From Lactuca virosa (Eukaryota; Streptophyta; Magnoliopsida; Asterales; Asteraceae), in NCBI GenBank assembly GCA_928212115.1, contig CAKMRJ010002223.1:307328776-307392775 (forward strand): a stretch of 64,000 nt of DNA, written 5' to 3'. Both the position numbers and the translations under genes were made by a program. Positions 55,291 to 64,000 of the stretch are shown here, in pieces (the stretch's first letter is position 1; every line of letters starts with the position of its first letter). Below the pieces are notes generated by a model. That model was given only the letters and a program-made list of their open reading frames with translations. It made no database searches and had not been told where the DNA came from.

Positions 55291-56429
55291 ACTTAAACAG
55301 GTGTGTACTCCACACATTCCTTACTATTTTAATATTCATCAACATTAATTTTGGTCAATAAGTCAATCCATTACAACTAAGTATACTTAGTGAAACAATT
55401 CACCAACATAGAAAGACCGAGGTTATATATGTAATTTGTGGACCTTAGCTTTATCTAGTATAGAAATACTAGAATGAGTAAGTACATCTTAGTTTGATAA
55501 TATATCGGATGAAAATGTGTTAGAAACTAATCTTTTGTGTAAGTTTGTTATTATATTTACGTATATTATCAGATAAAAAAAAGTAGTAGTTTTGTGTAGA
55601 AAAATAAAGAATTTTGTATCTATAATTTAGTATGTAATATTGATTTTATTAGAAATATTATTTCAATAATTTTTAATTAAATACACTCAACTAACACTGC
55701 TATAAATGAATTCAACCAACTCTCACATTCCATTACCGTTTATGAATCCATCTAACACCTTATGCAACATCTACATAAAAATATAAGCACATCACATTTT
55801 TTACACCAAAGTTGGTAACTCTTAAGCTTAAATTTCTCTTTCATTCTTGAAATGTCTTCATCTTCATCTTTTGATTGGTAAAATATCACATATAAATTTA
55901 AACATCCTTCCGCATTTGATGATCAACTCATGCTTTGAATGGTGGTTTGTTTAACGAAATAGGTTGTATTGGTAAAATAAGTTACGATTGACAAGCTGAA
56001 TAAGTACGCCTATCAACTTAAACATATAAAAGAGAAGAAAATGACTTAAAAGAGAGAATAAAATAACTGAAATTAAAAAGAAAAGATATGGATAATAAGT
56101 ACGAAAAAGAAATCAAAGACAACAAAATATGGATACAAAACGTCGTTGATGACGTTGATGACAAATAGACATTCGTTAATGATCGTTGTGAAGAATATGA
56201 ATGAAAAACCATGTTGCATTAGTGGAAAAAAGCAAAATTATCGTACGATCTTTTCAAACTACTTAAAAGTGTAGTGTCTTTTATATACTAATTATATAAA
56301 ATGATCAAATGTCTTCTAGTATTGTGGTATCATGTGATGTCGTTTCTCTTTGAGGTCGATAGTTGAAGTCTCGTCATGGACATATGTGGAATTAAGTGTT
56401 AGCTTAGGAATAGATTAGATTTGTCGGTT

Positions 56430-56431
<2 letters not shown>

Positions 56432-56471
<40 letters not shown>
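56432..56471. repeat. (AT)n microsatellite followed by (CA)n
   Basis: About 20 AT dinucleotides, then ACACACACTCACACACAC. Confidence 0.95.
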
Positions 56472-56472
<1 letters not shown>

Positions 56473-56485
56473 CACACACTCACAC

Positions 56486-56878
56486 ACACTAGATGTGTGC
56501 CCGTGTAAAGCGGCGATAATAAATAGTTTTTTTGGCAAATAGTTGCTTACGGGAAATAATTATTAGTTATTTTGTAATAAAAAATTACCATTTTTTAAAA
56601 AAATATTTATGTTTATACCTTTTGTTTATATTATATGTTTATACTACTAATGTAAATTAATTAATATTGGTGTTTAGTTTAAAAAATATAAATTAATTTA
56701 TATAAATGAATTTAATATTTTATAATCTTCATTTTGCTCCAAATTGAATTTATTAATTACTTCCAGTATTCAAGTCTTCAAGTTTTGGCAAGGATTAATA
56801 AATTATTATGCATAACTGATTTGTGCCAAAAAACTGTGTAACTTATACCTCTTAAAATTCAAGATATGACTAAAATGC

Positions 56879-56949
<71 letters not shown>

Positions 56950-57425
56950 AATATAATGAACATATATTTAAATATTATAAATAAATAAATAAATCCTTCC
57001 TAATAAATGATGGTTTTTTGCCACATGTCACACTTTTATTCAATTTGACAAATGTCATTTTATGGTTATTTTGAATTAATTTTTTTTCCACATGTCATTT
57101 TATGAGTTTTTTTATTTTATTAAATTTCACATAATATTTTAATGTAATAATTACAATAAATATACTAATAACTTAATATCAATTTTATTAATGGACTTAC
57201 CTTTTAATTTCAAAATTTTCAAATTCAAGCTCATTAATTTGTTTTGTTTATTTATTTAAATTATTTGTTTAAATTTAAAAGATAAAAAAAACATTTGAGT
57301 TTTAATAATTCACTATTTTTCTTATTTTCTTATAAATTCAAAGTTTTCAAATATTTTGATCTTTATATTTATTTATTTTTTTAAATTAACCCATGAATAC
57401 ATGAGTCTCACAACTAGTAATGTTA
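56486..57425. mobile_element. Candidate non-autonomous element bounded by ACTAG / CTAGT
   Basis: Starts ACTAGATGTGTGCCCGTGT and ends CACAACTAGTAATG. The 'gtgcccgtg..aaagcg' head resembles common plant non-autonomous repeats that begin with CTAG and a 'cccgtgc' phrase. No transposase, no clear target duplication. Confidence 0.28.
56881..56945. repeat. (AT)n microsatellite, about 62 bp
   Basis: Uninterrupted AT dinucleotides. Confidence 0.97.
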
Positions 57426-57867
57426 TATGTGAGTTAGGTTAGAGTTACTTGGGTGGTAGGTGGGTGGAGTTTTAGTCATTTGGAGCAATCTACCCTTTCT
57501 AGAGGTAGTATAAATATATGGTGGATGAAAGATATTAAGCCACACTAAAAATTCTTCCCTTTCTCCCTAAACTGAAACGAAATTTAACCTCATATGATCA
57601 TGGGTGAAAAGGCGAATATGAGAAGATGAACGATGTTACAGAAGCGGATATTCGATGACGCAAAGAAGAGATTAAAAAAATATTCGATTGAATATAAGCA
57701 TAAGTGGATATTTGGCATCCATGAAATGGAATATAAGCATAAGTGGATAGTTGAGAAATATAAACAAGAATAGGGAGTGGTCGATGAGGAAATAGAAGTC
57801 ACATTAATTATTCCACAACAAGAAAAATCTACTTATTACATTAACTGTTTTTTACGTCACGAAGAGT

Positions 57868-57868
57868 G

Positions 57869-57901
<33 letters not shown>

Positions 57902-57903
57902 TT
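57868..57903. repeat. (ATT)n microsatellite
   Basis: About eleven ATT units. Confidence 0.95.
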
Positions 57904-58164
57904 GAACGGCAAGCAAAATATACAAAAAAAAAAGTCATCGGGTAGCTAGACAAAAATACAAAGAGTGTCATGATAAACATATTGTGTCCGGTTTTTTTTT
58001 TTTTTCTGTTTTTCATTCAACATGAAAGGAAATGTCGTGTCATTAAAAGTAAGTTATACTTTCATTCAGTCGTAGTGAGTATAACCCATGAAAATCCGTT
58101 ATAATAGGTCAAACCCGTTATTATATGGTATGGTGTTTTTGGAGATGTATTTATCTAATTTTGA

Positions 58165-58682
58165 TAACCATCATGAATAATACATTTATAGTGATATTTT
58201 TTTCCCTATAGTGTTGTAAATGTTCACTTATACTCACCGTTTATAAATATTATCGTAGCCATTGTTGATTTCTGGAGAGATGAATGTAATTAAGTTGTAA
58301 GGATAAATTATCTTTACTAACACATCTAATGGTTTATCATTACTATTGTTTATATACACCGACAAATAAAAAATTATGACGTCACAAAAAATGATCTATA
58401 CTAACATGTTATTGCTTTTCATATGATTATTGATAATTTTTGCAGACATGTTTAATATTATATTATAAATAGTGTGTACATTTACTCACTCATTGGACAA
58501 TTAAATGGTGAGAATGATACACTTATAGTGATTTTGTTTTTTCTTATAGAGTCATAAATGTTCACTTATACTCACTGTTTATAAATATTACCGCGGTCAT
58601 TGTTGACTTTTGGAGACAGAATGTAATTAAGCTATAATGATAAATTATCTTACTAACACATTTAATGGTTTATCTGTAACAT
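58165..58682. repeat. Direct repeat of about 140-180 bp (two copies 340 bp apart)
   Basis: 'aaatgttcacttatactcac' through 'aatggtttatc' occurs at about 58218-58345 and 58556-58674, with many substitutions. The second copy is cut by the LTR of element I. Confidence 0.8.
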
Positions 58683-58984
58683 CCCAAAAATACAACTCAA
58701 AAATTTCGTTTTCAAAACATTATTGAAGCCATCAACCATCCAAAATCATAAGTAAAATCATAATCGTGTATCATAAACATCATAGTATCTATCTCAAATC
58801 AAATCTCATATCCAAATATCAGAGTCTAGCTCCCAAGCTGAAGACTATGGTGTGTGCCATGTTATCATCCCGAGCCATTCCCAGTGCTAGTGGAAGTACC
58901 TGAAACCAAAACTAAAAACAGTAAGCACAAAACTTAGTGAGTCTCCCCAATCTACCACATACCATCTACACATAGCATGCAACT

Positions 58985-59350
58985 AGGAGATATGGGCCTC
59001 GCCCACACGCGTGGAGATACGGGCCTCGCCCACACTCCGCTATCTAGGAGATACGGGCCTCGCCCACACTCCACTGTCTAGGAGATACGGGCCTCGCCCA
59101 CACTCCATTATCTCTGAGGTACGGGCCTCGCCCATGCTCAGCTACTTCAAGATACAGGCCTCGCCCACACTCGAATATGATGAGGTACGGGCCTCGCCCA
59201 CACTCAACTACTAAACCTAACATACAAGTATCACACAGACAACATGTAAAGCTAATCTACTGCTCATACATCATATTTAACTACTACTATGAGATACGGG
59301 CCTCGCCCACTCTCTGCTAGGATAGGATACGGGCCCCGCCCACACTCAGC
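58985..59350. repeat. 33-34-bp tandem repeats in the I LTR
   Basis: Seven consecutive units with the core TACGGGCCTCGCCCACACTC (58985-59214), then two more after a gap (59289-59350). Cores are nearly constant, the remainder varies. Confidence 0.92.
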
Positions 59351-59596
59351 TACTATCATATCACACTACGGGCCGGCCTTGGTGCCATAGACCCGTTCCT
59401 ACTGAAGGAGAACTCACCTCGTATAACTGGCTGCTGATATCCCGAGTGAGAAATCCTTGTCCGCTGCTCCGGCGACTCCCCGGCTACAATCACATAACAT
59501 TCTGAATCAACTGATGATTCCTCATGGAGTAAATGACCAACTTACCCCCTGGTCAAAGTCAAAGTCCGGGTCAGAGTCAACTTCCAGGTTGACTCT

Positions 59597-59753
59597 ACTC
59601 GCTGAGTCCTACTATGGACTCGCCGAGTTCCCTAACTCAAAATTCTTTAACTCGCGACTCGACTCGCCGAGTCGGGGCGTAGACTCGTCGAGTCCTTTTA
59701 CTATCGGGAGTTTGCACTCCTACTCGCCGAGTCCAATGAACGACTCGTCGAGT
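59597..59753. repeat. Cluster of six ACTCG-type palindromes
   Basis: ACTCGCTGAGT 59597, ACTCGCCGAGT 59618, 59662 and 59722, ACTCGTCGAGT 59683 and 59743. Spacing is close to 20 or 40 bases for most neighbours. Confidence 0.92.
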
Positions 59754-60316
59754 CCTATGCATGTCTTCGCTATACAGTTGATTCTACTCGATTCCAGTGC
59801 ATCAAATTCATAGATCTGAGCTTCTAGGGCCGATATAACACGTAAAGTTGCCAACTTTACGTACATGCATAGAGGTATGAAGCTAAAACACCAAAATAAG
59901 CTAGAAATGGGTACCTAGGGTTTGGAACAAGGCCTTGCTTTGCATAAAGGTAGCTACTTTGAGCTCCTGGAGCTCAATGTTGTCCAGATCTATAGTTCAC
60001 TACCCTAAGGGAGCTCCAATCTCGAGTTTGGACCTTGAAATGTCCCAAAAGTGGCAAAAGAAGCATATATGAACATCTATTAGGAAAATAAACAAGGTAG
60101 AGGTTTTATTACCAGATGAAGTAGCAAATGGAAGCTAGTTTCTGGATCTCCTTCTCCTCCTTTGCACCTTCTCTCCTTCCTTCTCTTCTACACTTCCAAG
60201 AATACACCAAAATACTCAAAATCAAGAAGGAATCACTCAACTCACCAATGGAGGGCTAGGGTTTTGAGGGGGAACGCTCTAGAGGTGCTGGAGGCTGGGA
60301 TGGGGGCTATAAGGAC

Positions 60317-60352
60317 GTTTAAATAGGGTACAAACCCTAAGAATTAGGGTTT
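60317..60352 (-). promoter_or_regulatory. Element I LTR core promoter: telobox palindrome plus TATA-like box
   Basis: Plus-strand AAACCCTAA (60332-60340), GAA, TTAGGGTTT (60344-60352): a perfect 9-bp inverted repeat. On the minus strand it is followed after six bases by TATTTAAAC (60325-60317). Confidence 0.68.
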
Positions 60353-60367
60353 CATCCAGACTGGCAG

Positions 60368-60467
60368 ACTCGCCGAGTCGGGAACTATGGACTCGTCGAG
60401 TCGCCACGCCTACTCCACGTGCTAATTCGCTGCTACTCGACGAGTTAGGGCCACTGACTCGTCGAGT
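60368..60467. repeat. Cluster of four ACTCG-type palindromes
   Basis: ACTCGCCGAGT 60368, ACTCGTCGAGT 60391 and 60457, ACTCGACGAGT 60435, located just upstream of the I promoter on the minus strand. Confidence 0.9.
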
Positions 60468-60526
60468 AGCTTCTAAAATAAAAGAAAAATAATGTTTTAA
60501 ATGCATACCAGGAACGGGGCGTTACA

Positions 60527-60543
60527 ACTTTTTCCCACTTATC
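60527..60543 (-). promoter_or_regulatory. Element I polypurine tract
   Basis: Minus strand AAGTGGGAAAAAGT directly before the LTR start. Confidence 0.8.
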
Positions 60544-60886
60544 TTAGACTTCGTCCTCAAAGTCTGCTGCTTCTGAATCTGAAAATAACTCCGGATAATG
60601 CTCCCTCATCTCCTCCGCGGTCTCCCATGTCCATTCCGAACCCTTCCCGGTGCTGCCATCGCACCTTCACTAGCTGAACCACCTTGTTCCTCGAGGTTTT
60701 CGTCTTCCGATCCAAGATCGCAACTGGTATCTCGACGTAATTCAGGCTGCTGTCAACCTGAATATCCTCCAATGGTACAACTGCTGACTCATCCACCAAA
60801 CACTTCCGTAATTGAGACACTTGGAAAGTGTTGTGGATCTGGCTGAGCTCTGCTGGAAGATCTAACTGATAAGCAACCCGACCCAC
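60544..60886 (-). pseudogene. pol: Element I integrase C-terminal tail (chromodomain-type region)
   Basis: Minus strand: GRVAYQLDLPAELSQIHNTF, HVSQ-like QVSQLRKCLVDESAVVPLED, VEIPVAILDRKTKTSRNKVV and KVRWQHREG. After that a one-base change of frame hides the tail, which reads EEMREHYPELF and ends at a stop at plus 60544. This region tethers gypsy integrase of this group to chromatin (family knowledge). Confidence 0.85.
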
Positions 60887-61079
60887 CCGGGCAAAAACCC
60901 TAAAGGGGACAAATGAATCTGGGGCCCAGCTTGCCCCTCTTCCGGAACCTGATTACTCCCTTCTAGGGTGACACTTTCAGGAGGACCATATCTCCTACCT
61001 GAAACTCCAAATCAGAACGCCTCCTATCGACGTAACTCTTCTGCCGACTCTGAGCAGTCTGGAGTCGGCTACGAACCTG
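60887..61079 (-). pseudogene. pol: Element I integrase linker
   Basis: Minus strand: RSRLQTAQSRQKSYVDRRRS, LEFQVGDMVLLKVSP, then a stop and KGVIRFRKRGKLGPRF. Typical GPY/F region of gypsy integrase; frames are broken. Confidence 0.75.
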
Positions 61080-61894
61080 CTATATCAACTCTGTGGTCTT
61101 AAGCACCACCTTTGTGCTCCCCATGACTCTCTGACCGACCTCGCCCCAACAGATTGGGGTCCTACACTTCCTCCCGTAGAGCATCTCAAAGGGAGGCCGG
61201 TCTATACTGGAGTGGTAACTGTTGTTATACGAAAATTCTGCTAACGGAAGATACGTATCCCAACTGCCACCAAAATCTAACACACATGCCCGAAGCATGT
61301 CCTCGAGAGTCTGGATCGTCCTCTCGCTCTGTCCGTCCGTATGAGCGTGGAAAGCAGTGCTGAAATGGAGACGAGTACCCATCTCGCGTGAAACCGCTTC
61401 CAAAACCTGGAAGTAAAACGGATGTCTCTGTCTGATACCACAGAGACAGGCACTCCATGACGTGCCACCACCTCTCGCACATAAATCTCAGCCAGTTTTT
61501 CGGCTGAGATGCTCTCCTAGATCGGTATGAAATGCGCACTCTTGTTCAACCGATCCACGATGATCCAAATCGAATCTACCCCACGTGCGGTCCTGGGAAG
61601 CTTAGTAATGAAATCCATGGTGATATCCTCCCATTTCCACACGGGAATGTGCAGCGGCTGCATCTTGCCGTTGGGCCTCTGGCGCTCTGCCTTGACCTTC
61701 CTGCAGGTCAGGCATCTCTCCACATACCAAGCTACGTCCCGCTTCATGCAGGGCCACCAGTAATCGGGTCGAAGATCTTTGTACATCTTCGTCGCCCCTG
61801 GGTGAATGGAGAACCGAGACTTGTGGGCCTCATCCATCAATATATGTCGTACTCCGACCCCGTACGGTACCCAGACCCTCCCGTGTAGGGTCAA
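61080..61894 (-). pseudogene. pol: Element I integrase zinc finger and catalytic core
   Basis: Minus strand: zinc finger with HILMDEAHKSRFSIHPGATK and CLTCRKVKAE (H-H-C-C), core start WEDITMDFITKLPRTARGVD (first Asp), VVSDRDIRFTSRFW (second Asp), TDGQSERTIQTLEDML (catalytic Glu), then FSYNNSYHSSIDRPPFEMLY. A stop follows AHFIPI (plus about 61514) and a frameshift follows FTSRFW (plus about 61400). Confidence 0.9.
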
Positions 61895-62369
61895 CAGTCC
61901 TCAACTATCATAATCAAAAGAAGTCACCCGGCCCACGATCCTCTCACACTTCTGCCTCTCCTCCTTCAGGCCCTCAACCTGTGCCTCTCTAATCTGCTCC
62001 AACAATGGAGTAATCACTGTCATCCTCAGACAAATATCCCTGATCGGGGCAGCTACCGCCTTGCGGCTCAGGGCGTCGGCCACTACGTTGGCCTTGCCCG
62101 GATGATAAAGGATCTCACAGTCATAATCCTTTACCACGTCTAACCATCGGCGCTGCCTCATGTTCAGATTCGGCTGATCCATGAGGTACCTCAAACTCAT
62201 GTGATCCGTGTAAATGGTACAACGGACCCTATAGAGGTAATGTCTCCAAATCTTGAGGGCGAACACCACTGCCCCCCAGCTCTAAATCGTGTGTCGGATA
62301 GTTAGCCTCGTGAGGCTTCAACTGTCTAGAGGCATAAGCTATCACATGCCCTCGCTGCATCAACACTGC
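61895..62369 (-). pseudogene. pol: Element I RNase H
   Basis: Minus strand: AVLMQRGHVIAYASRQLKPH, EANYPTHDLEL, then a one-base insertion in a G run (plus about 62276), VFALKIWRHYLYRVRCTIYT, DHMSLRYLMDQPNLNMRQRR and GKANVVADALSRK. The first catalytic Asp is in YWDAS, just before a TGA at plus 62370-62372. Confidence 0.88.
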
Positions 62370-62961
62370 TCACATACTTGTGATCGAAGCATCCCAGTAG
62401 GCTACGAAATCCTCTACTCCCTCTGGCAGGGTAAGAATCGGTGCGTCGCGCAATCTCTGTCTGAGGGTCTCAAATGCTGCCTGCTGCTCAGGCCCCCAAC
62501 GAAACACCACCGACTTCTTGGTCAGTCGGGTGAGTGGAACTGCTATCTTGGAGAAATCCTGGATGAATCTCCTGTAGTACCCTGCCAGTCCTAGGAAGCT
62601 CCGAATCTCAGATGGAGATCTCGGGACCTCCCATTGCATCACGGCCTCTATCTTGGCCGGATCTACTAGTATACCCTTCTGGTTGACGAGGTGTCCAAGG
62701 AACTGCACCTCGCGCAACCAGAACTCGCACTTGGAGAACTTCGCGAAAAGTATCTCCCTCCTCAGCATCTCTAGCACCTCTCTCAGGTGCTCCTCATGCT
62801 ACTCCTGAGTCTTGGAATAAACCAAGATGTCATCAATGAACACTATCACTGACCGATCCAACATCGGTCTGCATACGCGATTCATGAGATCCATGAATGC
62901 GGCCGGAGCGTTGGTGAGCCTGAACGGCATCACCACAAAATCATAATGACCATAGCAGGTC
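62370..62961 (-). pseudogene. pol: Element I reverse transcriptase, C-terminal part
   Basis: Minus strand: TCYGHYDFVVMPFRLTNAPA, FMDLMNRVCRPMLDRSVIVF, FIDDILVYSKTQE (FIDD catalytic motif, plus about 62835), TAG at 62799-62801, then HEEHLREVLEMLRR, KCEFWLREVQFLGHLVNQKG and GLAGYYRRFIQDFSKIAVPL. One frame carries on through the TAG. Confidence 0.9.
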
Positions 62962-63888
62962 CTAAAAAGCGGTCTTCTGCACATCCTCATCCCTGACCCG
63001 CATCTGGTGATATCCTGACCGTAGATCAATCTTGGAGAACCAAGATGCTCCCTGAAGCTGGTCAAACAAGTCATTTATCCTCGGTAGTGGGTAACGGTTC
63101 TTCACCGTTACCTTGTTCAACTCCGGGTAATCTATGCACATACGGTGCGACCCATCCTTCTTCCTCACAAATAGGATCGGGGCTTCCCATGGTGAACTAC
63201 TCAGCCTGATGAAACCCTTGTCTAGCAGCTCCTGCAGCTGTGTAGACAACTCCTGCATCTCTGGAAGAGCCAGTCGATATGGTGCCCTGGCTATCGGAGC
63301 CGCACCCGGAACCAGGTCAATCCGAAACTCGACATGTCTTTCCGGATGTATCCCAGGTAAGTCCTCCGGGAATACGTCCGGGTACTCTCGCACTACTGGT
63401 ACATCATCAACTGTCGCCTTACCCTTTTCCCGGGTATCCATAACATAGGCGACGTACCCTGCGCAACCCTGCTGAACGTAGCGCCTCGCTCTCGCTGCTG
63501 AACAAAGAACTGGTCCGCGCTGTGGCCTCTTGCACTGAATCAATAACTCTCCCCCACTGGGAGTGCGAACCCTCACTAACTGCAACTCACAATCAATCAC
63601 TGCCCCATTGGGGCTCAGCCAATCCATACCCAATATAACCTTATTCCCTCTCAGGGGAATAGGAACCAAGTTCACTGAAAACTGCTCATCAAATAACTGC
63701 AGCGAACACCCCCTATGCACTCTCGCGACCCTGACGGTCCTATCATCAGCTATCTCAACCTCAAGTGGACAATCCAGATCCCCCCGGAGCTCTGCTAAAC
63801 CTCTTGCTAAGCGCAAGTGAAACAAATCATCGGGTAGCCCCCGAGTTAAACAATATTGTAGCTGAAATGCCGTTCACTAAGAATGACC
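62962..63888 (-). pseudogene. pol: Element I protease and N-terminal reverse transcriptase
   Basis: Minus strand after the predicted intron: SFLVNGISATILFNSGATR, where the protease Asp of DSGA is Asn; then a TGA and an extra base in a G run (plus about 63780). The frame continues LDCPLEVEIADDRTVRVARV, IPLRGNKVILGMDWLSPNGA, CSAARARRYVQQGCAGYVAY and into RT: EELLDKGFIRLSSSPW-type sequence, RKKDGSHRMCIDYPELNKVT, RYPLPRINDLFDQL, SKIDLRSGYHQMRVRDEDVQ (motif A Asp). An extra T near plus 62966 ends the frame. Confidence 0.9.
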
Positions 63889-63956
63889 CTATACACAAAC
63901 ACATAATCATGAGAAACAAACTATATAAAAAACAGAGATAAGAGGAAAATACATAC
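63889..63956 (-). other. Predicted 68-nt intron at the gag/protease junction of element I
   Basis: Minus strand: ACGG|GTATGT donor and TGTGTATAG|GG acceptor. 68 bases, 57% T, with an in-frame stop and a length not divisible by three. The flanks read ARATPDVVTG and SFLVNG, which is the continuity expected of this family. Confidence 0.62.
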
Positions 63957-64000
63957 CCGTCACCACATCAGGAGTCGCTCGCGCCTCCTTTGCTGTCAGA
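63957..64000 (-). pseudogene. Element I gag C-terminal end
   Basis: Minus strand TAKEARATPDVVTG, the linker normally found just before the protease in this gypsy family. The rest of gag is outside the window. Confidence 0.65.

Larger units (their letters stand above)
55291..58674. other. AT-rich intergenic-like DNA without recognised genes
   Basis: No conserved protein. Contains microsatellites, a candidate non-autonomous transposon and a 140-bp direct repeat, listed separately. A 24-bp phrase ('gaatataagcataagtgg' core) is repeated at about 57688 and 57730. Confidence 0.5.
58675..60526 (-). repeat. Element I 3' LTR (1,852 bp)
   Basis: On the minus strand TGTAACGCCCCGTTCC...GGGATGTTACA. The ends form a TGTAAC / GTTACA inverted repeat. 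Contains a telobox palindrome, TATA-like TATTTAAAC, ten ACTCG-type palindromes and a 33-bp tandem array. Confidence 0.88.
58675..64000 (-). mobile_element. Element I: Tekay/Del-type Ty3-gypsy retrotransposon, 3' half
   Basis: Minus strand: gag end, PR, RT, RNase H, INT with C-terminal (chromodomain-type) tail, purine tract, then an 1,852-bp 3' LTR. The PR-RT-RH-INT order defines gypsy, and the QIHNTFQVSQLRKC tail places it near Tekay/Del chromoviruses. At least ten lesions are seen across pol. The 5' half is outside the window; the flank next to the 3' LTR is TTATC. Confidence 0.92.

Noticed and set aside
55291..58674. Search for tRNA, rRNA, snRNA or host exons
   Set aside because: No cloverleaf, conserved RNA boxes or conserved protein segments seen in this AT-rich stretch.
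58985..59214. Regular 33-bp repeats with constant cores, CRISPR-like at first glance
   Set aside because: They lie inside a plant gypsy LTR, the spacers are about 13 bp and related to each other, and no cas genes exist here. Ordinary LTR tandem repeat.

Overview
ORGANISM. The window is plant nuclear DNA made almost entirely of nested LTR retrotransposons; I see no host protein gene, rRNA or tRNA gene. The short palindrome ACTCGCCGAGT (and its CTC/GTC/GAC variants) occurs four times in the leader of one copia element and ten times in a gypsy LTR. From memory this motif is typical of lettuce (Lactuca, Asteraceae) repeats, so I infer Lactuca or a close relative.

LAYOUT. Seven elements or element groups are labelled A-I. 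(A) 1-7242, an Angela/BARE-like copia whose 5' LTR is cut by the window edge. It sits inside (B) 7243-12711, a very decayed relative with a good 3' LTR. B sits inside (F) 12712-41629, a large Sirevirus-like copia (gag, pol, a long extra ORF, 3' LTR). F is also interrupted by a cluster at 13710-22769: a non-coding LTR element (D), an antisense copia pol (C, minus strand) and a second partial D copy (D'). F is interrupted again by (E) 30017-37930, the youngest element: 757-bp LTRs differing at 3 sites by hand count, with a perfect ATATC target duplication. F lies in old repeat-like DNA (41630-42764 and 52531-54056), which is also split by (G) 42765-52530, a complete second Sirevirus-like element with 371-bp LTRs (5 differences) and a TTAAT duplication. 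A minus-strand copia gag scrap (54057-54284) and AT-rich DNA with microsatellites follow. The window ends in (I) 58675-64000+, a minus-strand Tekay/Del-type gypsy element with a 1,852-bp LTR.

HOW IT WORKS TOGETHER. All pol genes carry lesions (stops, frameshifts, lost catalytic residues), so no copy here looks autonomous as read. The non-coding machinery is better preserved than the coding parts: tRNA-iMet primer sites, polypurine tracts and LTR core promoters. The main signals worth a second look are these. (1) Palindromes built from telobox arms (AAACCCTA) sit about 6-10 bp upstream of the TATA box in copia and gypsy LTRs alike. (2) Introns are predicted inside the elements: an LTR-located donor joined to an acceptor touching the gag ATG in A and E, and a 68-nt intron at the gag/protease junction of I. 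(3) Both Sirevirus-like elements have an extra ORF downstream of pol with its own TATA box. (4) Each family appears to carry its own dispersed short motif (AACCGAA in F/G, ACCGCA in C/D, ACTCGCCGAGT in E/I).
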